The translations under genes and the position numbers were made by a program. A stretch of DNA of 49,331 nt from a bacterium. GTDB taxonomy: Bacteria; Auribacterota; UBA3054. The DNA lies in NCBI GenBank assembly GCA_017649705.1, contig JAGCGH010000150.1, forward strand, positions 1 to 49,331. Reading direction: 5' to 3'. Positions 16,413 to 24,574 of the stretch are shown one piece after another (within the stretch, counting starts at the first letter, position 1; every line of letters starts with the position of its first letter). Below the pieces are notes generated by a model. It was not told the origin of the DNA and did no database searches. It was given only the letters and a program-made list of their open reading frames with translations.

Positions 16413-16416
16413 AATT

Positions 16417-17250
16417 ATGCGAGTTTTAGCTTATTACGGAAAATCTGACATTCGCGACGAGGAGTGGCCCCGGCCCAAGAAGCTCCCCCAGGGCTGCGTA
16501 AGGGTGGACGTCAGGGCGGTGACTTTGGGCGAAGCGGCCAGAAGCGCCTATCTGAGCGGCGGCATGCATGCGCCCTGCCCGGTGGGACAGTGCGCCGCGG
16601 GTATCGTGGAGGAAAGCGCAGATCCGTCCTTCGCCCAGGGGCAGCCGGTGCTTTTGTGGAGCGACGACGTCTCCAAAGGCGGGCTGGCGGCGGAATCGCT
16701 CATTTGGCCCGCGGAAAAACTTTTCGCCCTTCCCGAAGCGCTGAGCTATCCCGAAACGACGCTTCTTCCGCTCTGGGCGGAGCTTTGGAACGCCCTGGAA
16801 GGGCTTAGGGGCACAGGCTGCGTGCTGGGGGAAGGCCCCCAGGCGGAAATGATAAGGCATCTTGCTTCTCATCTGGGACTTGAAATTTCCTCCGAAGAAG
16901 GGGAAAAGGATTGGACGATCCTTTTGAGAGCCGACGGCAAACTCTTGAAAAAGGCCATGATGACCACAAGGCAGGGGGGATCCCTCCTGATCCAGTCCGT
17001 CCAGCCGGACGCGGCCCTGGGAGATCTGCCCCTTGCTTTGGAAAAGAGATTTTGCTTTAATTTTGGAGCCGTCTGTCAAAGAAGCGCTTTGGAGGCGATC
17101 TTCAAGTTGACGAAAGAAGGCGGCCTTTCTTTGGTGTGCGGAAACAAGCTTTTTTCCTGGGATCAGGCCGAGTTGGCTTTCGGGGAACTGGAAAAGGGAG
17201 CTTTTGTGACCTTATATCAGGAAAGTTTCGACGAACCTTATTTCCCCTGA
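16417..17250 (+). CDS. Short MDR-like (alcohol dehydrogenase/quinone reductase-like) protein, degenerate
   Basis: The 277 residues resemble a medium-chain dehydrogenase without the usual length (330-350). The N-terminal part has a GroES-like phrase (RVDVRAVTLGEAARSAYLSG, then CPVGQCAAGIVEE), while the Rossmann part is compressed (CVLGEGPQAEMIRHLASHLG as the probable nucleotide loop). The structural-zinc cysteine cluster and the catalytic zinc ligands of classical alcohol dehydrogenases are not evident. It starts four bases after nfnB in the same operon and is followed eight bases later by the lipoprotein gene. It could be a divergent reductase or a non-enzymatic NAD(P)-fold protein. Confidence 0.6.
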   Translation: MRVLAYYGKSDIRDEEWPRPKKLPQGCVRVDVRAVTLGEAARSAYLSGGMHAPCPVGQCAAGIVEESADPSFAQGQPVLLWSDDVSKGGLAAESLIWPAEKLFALPEALSYPETTLLPLWAELWNALEGLRGTGCVLGEGPQAEMIRHLASHLGLEISSEEGEKDWTILLRADGKLLKKAMMTTRQGGSLLIQSVQPDAALGDLPLALEKRFCFNFGAVCQRSALEAIFKLTKEGGLSLVCGNKLFSWDQAELAFGELEKGAFVTLYQESFDEPYFP

Positions 17251-17258
17251 AAATAAAA

Positions 17259-17591
17259 ATGCGTTATCTTTTATTGACCGCTTTGCTCGTGTTGGCCGGC
17301 TGCGCTTCGGAAAAGCCCCGGGCCTATTCCGAATCAGCCCTTCATCTCGACGCGGTGGCGATCGACCAGGAGTGTTTGAACGCAAGCCCCAAGGCGGACT
17401 TTACTTTCGATGCTGATCTGGAAGGCGACGACGAAGTTTATGTCAGCGCCGTGCCCGCCCCCAGGGAAGGCGAGATCTTCGCTCTGGCCCTCGAGAACGA
17501 CATCGAGGACACCCTGCGCTCCCTGAGGAAAAAGGAGGCCTTCATCGACAAAAGGGCCCGCTTCCTGGGCTACGAGGACGGAAAAGAATAA
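17259..17591 (+). CDS. Small lipoprotein, unknown function
   Basis: The 110 residues start MRYLLLTALLVLAGCASEKP, an N-terminal signal with lipobox LAGC, so Cys15 is the probable lipidated residue. The mature part is acidic (many Asp and Glu) with no recognised domain. I place the start at the ATG at 17259, eight bases after the preceding stop, because it gives the signal at the very N-terminus. It is the last gene of the HAD-mutL-nfn operon and is followed by a strong terminator. Confidence 0.75.
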   Translation: MRYLLLTALLVLAGCASEKPRAYSESALHLDAVAIDQECLNASPKADFTFDADLEGDDEVYVSAVPAPREGEIFALALENDIEDTLRSLRKKEAFIDKRARFLGYEDGKE

Positions 17592-17614
17592 CGCCGAAGG
17601 ATAATGAAAACAAA

Positions 17615-17645
17615 AAGGCGGCTCCCAAAGGAGCCGCCTTTTTTT
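17615..17645. terminator. Bidirectional Rho-independent terminator
   Basis: Stem GGCGGCTCC (17617-17625) / GGAGCCGCC (17630-17638) with a CAAA loop, T-run 17639-17645 on the plus strand, and AAAACAAAAA on the 5' side, which gives a T-rich run on the minus strand. It serves the lipoprotein operon (plus) and the DUF805 gene (minus). Confidence 0.9.
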
Positions 17646-17663
17646 ATGGCTTTAAGTTCCGGC

Positions 17664-17957
17664 TTATTTGCCCGGCTTGACGCAGAGGTAAATGAGCAGG
17701 ATGAGGTTCACGATGGGGATGAGGTAAAGCAGCACCCAGAGTCCGGAATGGCCGCAGTCATGGAGACGGCGGACAGAGATGGAGATCGAGGAGATTAAAA
17801 TGATGATGGAAAGGATCGTGCCGACGACACCGCCGATCACACCGCCGAGGATTATGCTGAGGATCAGGATGACGACCAGAGGAATGATGAACTCTTTCCT
17901 GGAGGCCTTGCCGCTGAAATTCAGGATGTTGGTGAAGAAGCTAACGAATTCGTTCAT
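17664..17957 (-). CDS. DUF805 family membrane protein
   Basis: The 97 residues begin MNEFVSFFTNILNFSGKASRKEF, the typical opening of DUF805 proteins (aromatic residues, then SGRASRREF). Three hydrophobic helices follow, with the conserved motif RRLHDCGHSGLWVLL between the second and third. The function of the family is unknown; it lies in the inner membrane. The Shine-Dalgarno AGGAG lies eight bases before the ATG. TATAAT (18002-18007 on the minus strand) lies about 45 bases upstream and may be its -10 element, so it is probably a single-gene unit. The bidirectional terminator follows the stop. Confidence 0.88.
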   Translation of the reverse strand: MNEFVSFFTNILNFSGKASRKEFIIPLVVILILSIILGGVIGGVVGTILSIIILISSISISVRRLHDCGHSGLWVLLYLIPIVNLILLIYLCVKPGK

Positions 17958-18036
17958 GTGTTTCTCCTGTTGGTTGAGGTTGTGAAAGTATAAGCGTTTT
18001 TATTATATTCAATTTTCCCTGTTTTTTCCACACGGC

Positions 18037-18528
18037 TCACTGCACGGTGGCGTCCGCTTCCTTGGGAGCGCCGGGAGGCCCCAGCTTCACGGCCTGCCTC
18101 ACGACGTACCAGCGGAAAAGGGAGGCGGCCACCAGCATGACAAGGATGTGGCAGAGGGCCGGCCAGGCGGCCGAGAAGATGCAGGCGATGATGGCTATGG
18201 GCACGATGCCGAAGCCGCAGAGCAGGATGCCGATGAGCAGCCAGGCCCAGTGGAAGACGCACAGCGTCATGAAAGCGGAGAAGATGAAAAGGAAAAAGCC
18301 CAGGATATAGGAGATTATGAGGATAGGGGCCAAAAGGGGCTTTGTCAGGCCCGGTATCAAAGAGAGGAGGACAAGTATCACGCCAATGCCTATGACGGTG
18401 GGCGAAACGTAGGTCAGGGGGGCCATGAAGGCCGACAGGAACTGGGCGCCCTTGAAGAGGAGGAACAGGATGAAGATCAGGCCCAGGAAGAAGAAGATGG
18501 ACAGAAGAATGTTGCCTAGAGTTTTCAT
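18037..18528 (-). CDS. Polytopic membrane protein, unknown function
   Basis: The 163 residues are almost entirely hydrophobic, with about four or five membrane helices and a short basic/Pro-rich C-terminus (KLGPPGAPKEADATVQ). No family motif was recognised. Its ATG overlaps the stop of the XPB-like helicase gene by four bases, so it is the last gene of the rpoN-XPB operon and its translation is coupled. Alternatives such as a transport permease fragment are possible but unsupported by any motif. Confidence 0.7.
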   Translation of the reverse strand: MKTLGNILLSIFFFLGLIFILFLLFKGAQFLSAFMAPLTYVSPTVIGIGVILVLLSLIPGLTKPLLAPILIISYILGFFLFIFSAFMTLCVFHWAWLLIGILLCGFGIVPIAIIACIFSAAWPALCHILVMLVAASLFRWYVVRQAVKLGPPGAPKEADATVQ

Positions 18529-20237
18529 GGTTTTTTCGGTTTTTTTGGTTCGGTTGGTTCTTTGTATTTTTCAATACGGTATTCGTAGCCCTGCTCCGTC
18601 AGGAACATCTGCCGGTTGAGGGCGAAGTCCTGCTCCATGGAGTTCTGGGTCACGATGGTGTAGAAGTAAGCGGTGTTTGATCCGGACTTGGGGCGCAGGA
18701 TGCGGCCCAGGCGCTGGGCTTCCTCCTGGCGGGAGCCGAAGGTGCCGGAGACCTGGATGGCCACGTTGGCGTCCGGGAGATCCACGGCGATGTTGCCGAT
18801 CTTGGAGACCATCAGGACGTTGATCTCGCCCCGGCGGAACATGCCGTACAAAAGGTCCCGGCGCTCCTGGGAGGCGGAGCCTGTGAGAAGCGGGATCTTC
18901 AGTTCCTTTGAAAGCTTCGTGAGCTGCCCGATGTACTGGCCGATTATGAGAATGTGGGAGCCCTTGTGCCTTTTCAAAAGCATTTTCACGCAGCCGGTCT
19001 TGGAGGGGTTCTCGGAGGCGACGCGGAAACGCACACGGTCGCTTGAGACGGCGTAGTCGCATTTGCTCTCCTCCGCCAAGGGCACCCTGATCTCCGTGCA
19101 GGTGGCGGAGGCAAGCCAGTTCTGGCTCTCCAGCTCCTTCCAGGGAACGTCGTAGCGCTTGGGCCCCACCAGGCTGAAGACGTCGCCTTCCTTGCCGTCC
19201 TCCCGGACCAGGGTGGCCGTCAGCCCGAGGCGGCGGCGGGCCTGGATGTCGGAGGTGATCCTGAAGACCGGCGCGGGCAGAAGATGGACTTCGTCATAGA
19301 TTATAAGCCCCCAGTTGCGCTTGTGGAACAGTTTGAAGTGGGGGAAATTGTCGCTGCTTTTTTCCGGATGATAGGTGAGTATCTGGTAAGTGGCCAACGT
19401 GATGGGGGCGATCTTTTTTATCTGTCCGGAATACTCCGCGATGTCCTCGGGAGGAATGTTTGTCTTGTCCAGAAGCTCCCGCTTCCACTGGCGCAGGGCG
19501 GTGATGTTGGCGCTCAGGATAAGCGTGCAGGTCTGCAGCTTCGCCATGGCGCAGATGCCAATGATGGTCTTTCCGGAGCCGCAGGGCATGACCACCACGC
19601 CGCAGCCGCCCTCCACGGAGCCGCCTTTGTAAAAATTCTCCACCGCCAGATCCTGGTAGCCTCTTACGGAGAAGCCGCTTTCGCTTTCCGGCTTGAGGCT
19701 GAAATGGTAGGGGTCTCCCGGCACGTAGCCCACCAGGTCTTTCACCGGATATCCGAACTGGGTGAGGAGCCTTTTTATTTCGCCCCGGTTTTTTTCATCC
19801 ACCAGCCAGGAGGGATTCCCTCCTTCTCCGTGGGTGTCGGGGATGAGAAGAGAGGAGATCTTGGGATGGGCCGCCACGTAGCGCGCGGCCATTTCGTCCG
19901 TGGAGGAGAGCCTGAGCCAGGGTTCCTCCGCCGGAGTGAGGACCATTTTTCCGTAGCGGGAGCTGATGTCCAGCACGTTGCTGAGCATGGTCTTCGGCAG
20001 GGGAAATTTGCTGTAGCGTTCCAGAAGCTCCACCAGCTCTTCCGGCGTCAGGCCGGAGGCGATGGCGTTCCAAAGGGAGATATTGCTGATCCGGTAGGTG
20101 TGGATGTGCTCTGGGCTTTTTTCCAGTTCTGCGAAACGCGCCAGGGCGTCCCTGGCTTCCCCGAAAAGGGGATTGTCCACTTCCAGAAGAATGGAAAGAT
20201 CGCTCTGCACTATCACCGGATTCGTCAGGTCGGGCAT
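18525..20237 (-). CDS. XPB-like superfamily 2 DNA helicase
   Basis: This is a bacterial homologue of the eukaryotic TFIIH helicase XPB/Ssl2 (570 residues), expected to be an ATP-dependent 3'-5' DNA translocase. An N-terminal XPB-type domain (residues 5-120, VIVQSDLSILLEVDNP, SPEHIHTYRISNISLWNA) is followed by Walker A PCGSGKT (218-224), DEVH box (315-318), LGLTATLVREDGKEGDVFSL carrying the XPB-specific RED motif (345-347), and the C-terminal helicase half (SGTFGSRQEEAQRLGRILRP). The C-terminus is Lys/Pro-rich. The helicase-associated gene precedes it by ten bases and a membrane-protein gene overlaps its stop. A Bax1-type nuclease partner, found with archaeal XPB, is not adjacent. Confidence 0.92.
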   Translation of the reverse strand: MPDLTNPVIVQSDLSILLEVDNPLFGEARDALARFAELEKSPEHIHTYRISNISLWNAIASGLTPEELVELLERYSKFPLPKTMLSNVLDISSRYGKMVLTPAEEPWLRLSSTDEMAARYVAAHPKISSLLIPDTHGEGGNPSWLVDEKNRGEIKRLLTQFGYPVKDLVGYVPGDPYHFSLKPESESGFSVRGYQDLAVENFYKGGSVEGGCGVVVMPCGSGKTIIGICAMAKLQTCTLILSANITALRQWKRELLDKTNIPPEDIAEYSGQIKKIAPITLATYQILTYHPEKSSDNFPHFKLFHKRNWGLIIYDEVHLLPAPVFRITSDIQARRRLGLTATLVREDGKEGDVFSLVGPKRYDVPWKELESQNWLASATCTEIRVPLAEESKCDYAVSSDRVRFRVASENPSKTGCVKMLLKRHKGSHILIIGQYIGQLTKLSKELKIPLLTGSASQERRDLLYGMFRRGEINVLMVSKIGNIAVDLPDANVAIQVSGTFGSRQEEAQRLGRILRPKSGSNTAYFYTIVTQNSMEQDFALNRQMFLTEQGYEYRIEKYKEPTEPKKPKKP

Positions 20238-20247
20238 AAGTTTTTTC

Positions 20248-22431
20248 TTATATCGTTGGGAACGTCTGAAGGACGGCGCGTTTGTCGGTGATGTGGCTCA
20301 GGGCCTGGCGGACATCCGCCACGCATTCTTCTTTGACCACGAACTGGCCGAGACCGATCTGGGCGCTGAAACTGCGGTACCAGGAAAGGTGGGAGCTTTG
20401 CAGCTGCTGCTTGGTTTTCGTCGGGCAGTTGAGAAGGACCGTGACGGGCCCCCGGCTTTGTATGAGCCCCATGGCCCGCATGATGCGAAGCTTGGTTATG
20501 ATGGAGGTGTCGGGAGAGAACACGCGGGAAAGGCGCTGGTAGAAGACTTTGGGATTCTGGATGGCGGCCAGCTTGTCATGGGAGATGACGTAGCGCTTTT
20601 TGCCGTTGCGGTCCAGGTCCTCCTCCGCGATCGTTAAGCCCAGGGCTTTTATCCTGAAATCCAGCGTGTTGTTGAAGACCACCTCGTTGTCCATGGTGAC
20701 GGTTATGGCTCCGGAGGCGGGGATGGAGTAGTCCACCGCGCTGATGCGGTTGGAGTTCATGAGCTTCATGATGCTCTCGTCGCTCATGTAGCAGAGCAGC
20801 ATGGAGTCCCCGATGGGGGAGAAGGACTTGGGATGCTTGGCCAAAAGGTTGGCGGCGTCCCTGGGATTGTCGAAGGCGAAGAAGCAGGCGTCCTTGTGGA
20901 GAGTAACCTCCGAGATCACCCAGTCCCTCAAGGTGGTCACCACGTTGTCGGGGATGGGGGCGGTGGCGTGCTTTTTCAGAAAATCTATGAGCATGGAGAC
21001 CGGCCGGCCAGCCGCCACGGCTTCCCTGATGGTCTTCTGCTTGAGATGAAACACCGTGCTGGCATGGGTGGAGTTGGGAGCCGTTTCCGTAAACAGGCTT
21101 AAGAAATAGCGGACGTAGTCCCAGCGGCCGGAATTGATGAGGATAATTTCGAAATCATTCTTGACGATGAGCTGGACCTTGGAGGAGTCGTAACTGGGCA
21201 GAGGAGAAATGCCGTTGAAGGCTTCCCCCAATTCCGTCATGGAAACGTAATTTTTGCCGTCCTTGTCCGTGCCATGGTAGGTGAGGCCGGGAATGAAGAA
21301 ACGGAACCTAAGCTCGTTGTTGAAAAAGTCCCTGAGCTCTTCTTTCGTGAGGACATTGAGACGGACGTCTTCCCAGCCCCATTTTTTGGAGCCGCCGGCA
21401 GAGCAGCAGCGGTGGAGCGAGCGCTCCATCTCGGCGAGCACTTCCTCCTTCGGGAGCCATTGGCCGCGGCAGCCTTTCAGCATCCTGTTGTAGGCGCAGA
21501 CTAAAAAAAGCTCCAGCGAGGCGGTGCGCAGCGAATCGTTTTCCTTGACCAGCACCGAGGGGCAGGTGTTGCGCCACTCCACGTATTTGATCATTTGCGC
21601 GCCGAGGGGGAGCAGGCGAAAATCGCAAAGCTTCGGCCCCGGGGCTATGACGCCGGAGGAATCCATGCACAGAAGCCCGGAATCGATGCCGAAGCGCAGG
21701 ATGTATTCGAAGAGAAGGTCCCGGTTCTCCACGTTGGCGAAATGTTTTTCCAGCATGTCCCGGCTGAAGGCGTAGAAGCGGTGCTGCACCGAAAAGCGCA
21801 GATGCCCTTTTTCCGCCAGGCTCAGGAAGCTGTCCAGCCAGCGGCACATTTTTCCAGAGAATTCCGTGTCGACATTAAGGGGCTGCTCCGCCGGGGAGAC
21901 GCTGCCGATTATTTTCTGAGGCAGCTCGAACTCGTCCGTCTCGAAGCCCGGCGCCAGGACGATGTCGCCGGCGAAGTGGTCCTCGGTGAAGGGCCCGGGA
22001 GGCCAAAGCGCGGGGTCGGTGAAAAAAGCCACGCCGTAGTAATGGAGCTCCGCAAGATGGTCCAGGTTCAGGTCGCCGGAATAAGCGTTGGCGTAGAACT
22101 GGAGCTCGCAGCAGTTCATGACGAAAGTTTTTTCCTGGCCCAGGTCCAGCATGGCCAGGGGCGAGGAGGGAGATTCCGGATTGATCTTGTAGCGCTGCCC
22201 CCGGCAGTTCCTGAGGACCGCGAGCAGGGCGTAGGCCTGGGGGGAAAGTTTTTTCAGAACCGCGGCGCGCTTCGCCGGATTCGAGACCGCGTCCATCCAG
22301 TGGACGCCAAGCATGTTTTCCCCGTCCTCCAGCTGCTCTTTGGTCAGCCAGTGGCGGAACATGTTCCTGAGAGAATGCCTTTCCCCGGCCTTCTTGAAGA
22401 GATGGATGAAGTCAACAGTTGCGTTAGCCAT
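20248..22431 (-). CDS. Helicase-associated protein with XPB N-terminal-like domain
   Basis: The 727 residues have no Walker A or DExH box, so it is not itself a helicase. The region around residues 500-620 resembles the XPB/Ssl2 N-terminal (Helicase_C_3-type) domain also found in the neighbouring helicase: LRDWVISEVTLHKDACFFAF, LMNSNRISAVDYSIP. In several bacteria such a protein is encoded beside XPB, which supports a complex (established gene pairing, recalled without a search). The N-terminal half is helical and may be winged-helix-like (KAGERHSLRNMFRHWLTKEQ). The start is ATG 22431, overlapping the 68-residue gene by eight bases; the XPB gene starts ten bases after its stop. Confidence 0.8.
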   Translation of the reverse strand: MANATVDFIHLFKKAGERHSLRNMFRHWLTKEQLEDGENMLGVHWMDAVSNPAKRAAVLKKLSPQAYALLAVLRNCRGQRYKINPESPSSPLAMLDLGQEKTFVMNCCELQFYANAYSGDLNLDHLAELHYYGVAFFTDPALWPPGPFTEDHFAGDIVLAPGFETDEFELPQKIIGSVSPAEQPLNVDTEFSGKMCRWLDSFLSLAEKGHLRFSVQHRFYAFSRDMLEKHFANVENRDLLFEYILRFGIDSGLLCMDSSGVIAPGPKLCDFRLLPLGAQMIKYVEWRNTCPSVLVKENDSLRTASLELFLVCAYNRMLKGCRGQWLPKEEVLAEMERSLHRCCSAGGSKKWGWEDVRLNVLTKEELRDFFNNELRFRFFIPGLTYHGTDKDGKNYVSMTELGEAFNGISPLPSYDSSKVQLIVKNDFEIILINSGRWDYVRYFLSLFTETAPNSTHASTVFHLKQKTIREAVAAGRPVSMLIDFLKKHATAPIPDNVVTTLRDWVISEVTLHKDACFFAFDNPRDAANLLAKHPKSFSPIGDSMLLCYMSDESIMKLMNSNRISAVDYSIPASGAITVTMDNEVVFNNTLDFRIKALGLTIAEEDLDRNGKKRYVISHDKLAAIQNPKVFYQRLSRVFSPDTSIITKLRIMRAMGLIQSRGPVTVLLNCPTKTKQQLQSSHLSWYRSFSAQIGLGQFVVKEECVADVRQALSHITDKRAVLQTFPTI

Positions 22432-22630
22432 GTATCACAACCTTTATTGGGATGTTGAGACGGGCGCACTGGCGCTCGATGTCAGGGATGTGCTTCTCCT
22501 CGATGAGCCAGTGGGTGTCGTCCAGCTCGGTTATCACGGACCGGCTGATGCAGCGGTTCTTCCTGAGCTCGTTGCTCATCTTGGGATCCATGATGGTGAG
22601 GATGTGAACGTGGTAGTGCAGGACATTCAT
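22424..22630 (-). CDS. 68-residue unknown protein in the XPB operon
   Basis: A small open frame whose ATG overlaps the SpoU methyltransferase stop by four bases (22627-22630) and whose stop overlaps the helicase-associated start by eight bases. The protein begins MNVLHYHVHILTIMDPKMSN and ends with ARLNIPIKVVIHG; the alternating charged and hydrophobic pattern (WLIEEKHIPDIERQ) suggests a small alpha/beta domain. No cysteine cluster, signal peptide or membrane helix is present. The tight coupling on both sides and codon use like the neighbours argue that it is real. Its function is unknown; a small partner or regulator of the helicase pair is one guess. Confidence 0.7.
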   Translation of the reverse strand: MNVLHYHVHILTIMDPKMSNELRKNRCISRSVITELDDTHWLIEEKHIPDIERQCARLNIPIKVVIHG

Positions 22631-23448
22631 GGTTGCGTCCTCTTCTTTGGTAATGACCAGAAAAGGTAATAGGCGATCGCCGAGGCGGCCGTGACATTCA
22701 GGGATTCCACCCGTCCCTTCTGGGGAAGGGAATAAAGGGGAAGCGCCTCCCTGACCTTTTGCGGCAGACCGTGGGGTTCGTTGCCGGAAACGACCAACTC
22801 ATCTGACTTATTATAGCAAAAGTCAATATTAAGCGCATCTCCGTCGCCCGAAAGCGCGCAGATCCTATGCTTTTCCGGCAGTAGGAAGGCGAGGGCTTCC
22901 TCTTCGTCAAGATACATGAAATCCATGTCCAGAGCCGCGCCGGCGCTGGCTCTGACGGCCAGGGGATGAAGAGGGGAGACGCAGGGCTCGACCAATATCA
23001 TGGTTCGGCAGCCGAAGGCGGCGGCGCTTCTTATGATGGTCCCCAGGTTGCCCGGATCCTGCAGCTGCCAGAGGCAGGCTGCGGGCTCGCCCTTGGGAAG
23101 CGGCGAAGCCGGCTTAAGGGGAGGATTGGGCTCCACTATGAGCCCCAGCCCCTCGGGGTTTTTCAAAACGCTGGCTTTTTCGAAACATTCCTTGGTCAGG
23201 AGAAAAGCTTCGCAATGCGGCCCCGCGAGGGCTTCCGCCAGCTTTTGGCACTTGGGCGTGGCCTCTTCGGAAAGGAGAATCTTTTTGATTCTTTTTTTGT
23301 CCAAAGACAGGGCGTACTCAGCGGCGACGGCGCCTTCGGCCCAGCACAGGCCGCTGGCGTCCCGCTCCTTTTTCTCTCTCAGCTGTAGGGCGGACAGGAT
23401 GACGCCGGATCTGCGGCTGGTGATCCTCAAAAAGTTTTTCAAAGACAT
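22627..23448 (-). CDS. SpoU/TrmH-family RNA 2'-O-methyltransferase
   Basis: The 273 residues show the SPOUT knot motifs: motif 1 QDPGNLGTIIRSAAAFG, motif 2 ELVVSGNEPHGLP, and motif 3 SLPQKGRVESLNVTAASAIA. These enzymes use S-adenosylmethionine to methylate the ribose of rRNA or tRNA; substrates differ within the family (TrmH, RlmB and others) and cannot be fixed here. The N-terminal 95 residues form the usual RNA-binding substrate domain (LLSEEATPKCQKLAEAL). The start is ATG 23448, four bases after the TPR gene's stop; its own stop overlaps the 68-residue gene. Confidence 0.9.
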   Translation of the reverse strand: MSLKNFLRITSRRSGVILSALQLREKKERDASGLCWAEGAVAAEYALSLDKKRIKKILLSEEATPKCQKLAEALAGPHCEAFLLTKECFEKASVLKNPEGLGLIVEPNPPLKPASPLPKGEPAACLWQLQDPGNLGTIIRSAAAFGCRTMILVEPCVSPLHPLAVRASAGAALDMDFMYLDEEEALAFLLPEKHRICALSGDGDALNIDFCYNKSDELVVSGNEPHGLPQKVREALPLYSLPQKGRVESLNVTAASAIAYYLFWSLPKKRTQP

Positions 23449-23452
23449 TGTC

Positions 23453-24574
23453 CTAATAGATGGTTTGGCTGAGGTCTCCGGGAGACCGTTGAAGTTTTGA
23501 CGTCAGGTTTTTCAAAAAGGGGCTGGCGCCTTTGTGGATGTGCACCAGGGCGTAGCGGCGCAAGGCCTCCTCCCTGTCTCCCCTGGCGTCGGCGCATTTC
23601 CCCAGCATCAGCTGGGCGGCCGCCTGCACCCTGGGTTTCGCTTCTCCCGCCTTCAGGGCCCTTTCGAAGAAGCCTTCGGACAGGCGGATGTTGCCCAGGG
23701 CGAAGGCGGCGGAGCCCGTCAGGAAGGCGGCGTCCGATCTCAGGGGAAGGAAAGCCTTTTTGGAAAAACTTTTCGCGTAAAGGTTGGTGGCGGAGGCGAA
23801 GGCGCCGCGCGCGTTGCCGGAGCTCATTTCCGTTCTGATGGCGATAATGTCCAGGAAAGGGGAGCCCTTAAGCTCTTTCCGCAGTTCCGCGAGATGGGCC
23901 TGCGCAAGCCTGGGATATCCCAGGCTGCAGTATTCGAAGATCAAGAAGATCCTCATCTCCTTTTCGAATTCGCAGTTCGGGGAAAGCTGCTCCTCCACCA
24001 GGGCCAGTTCGTTTCCCGCCCCGTCGCTTTTCACGATCCAGTCGAGGCTGATGCTAAGCGGCCAGGGAGACTTTCCGAGAACGTGGTCGTAGGCGGCCTG
24101 GAGCATCAGGGCGTCGGCGGCGCATTCCCGGAAGGCGGCGGCTTTCCTAAAGCGCAGCAGGGCCAGCTTTGCCCAGAACATGGCTTCCGCGTATTTTTCG
24201 CTCCTGGCTTCCAGGGAGGCGCGCAGCAGGAAGGAGGCTCCGGAATAGAGCAGGAGCATGCCGTCTTCCTCGTCTTTCAGTTTCATAGCTAAATCGCAGC
24301 AGGCGGCCACCCGCTGCTCCAGGTTGCTGACGGAATTCTCGTCCTCTCCGTAGTAGGTCATTTTCCCAAGCTGCCCGGCCGCCAGGTAAAAGCAGGGCAG
24401 GAGGGAATCGGGAGCGGAGTTTTTGGCTTTGAGAAAAAGCTTTTCCGCCTCTTCGAAACGCGCGGAGTAAAGAAGGTCGCGGCCGGCTTTCAGATCGAAA
24501 CTTGGCGGGGCCGGGCGCGCCGCTAGGGCGGAGAAAAACACCAGGGCGGACAGCAGCAAGGGAAGCGGCCTCAT
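23453..24574 (-). CDS. Exported TPR-repeat protein, unknown function
   Basis: The 373 residues begin with a signal peptide (MRPLPLLLSALVFFSALAA), then about eight helix-turn-helix units with TPR-like spacing: DLLYSARFEEAEKLFLKAK, AMFWAKLALLRFRKAAAF, ALGNIRLSEGFFERALKAG, and DARGDREEALRRYALVHIHK. A periplasmic scaffold is the likely role. It overlaps the rpoN stop by four bases and precedes the methyltransferase by four bases, placing it second in a seven-gene operon. The residues LSQTIY end the protein. No named family is recognised beyond the repeats. Confidence 0.78.
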   Translation of the reverse strand: MRPLPLLLSALVFFSALAARPAPPSFDLKAGRDLLYSARFEEAEKLFLKAKNSAPDSLLPCFYLAAGQLGKMTYYGEDENSVSNLEQRVAACCDLAMKLKDEEDGMLLLYSGASFLLRASLEARSEKYAEAMFWAKLALLRFRKAAAFRECAADALMLQAAYDHVLGKSPWPLSISLDWIVKSDGAGNELALVEEQLSPNCEFEKEMRIFLIFEYCSLGYPRLAQAHLAELRKELKGSPFLDIIAIRTEMSSGNARGAFASATNLYAKSFSKKAFLPLRSDAAFLTGSAAFALGNIRLSEGFFERALKAGEAKPRVQAAAQLMLGKCADARGDREEALRRYALVHIHKGASPFLKNLTSKLQRSPGDLSQTIY

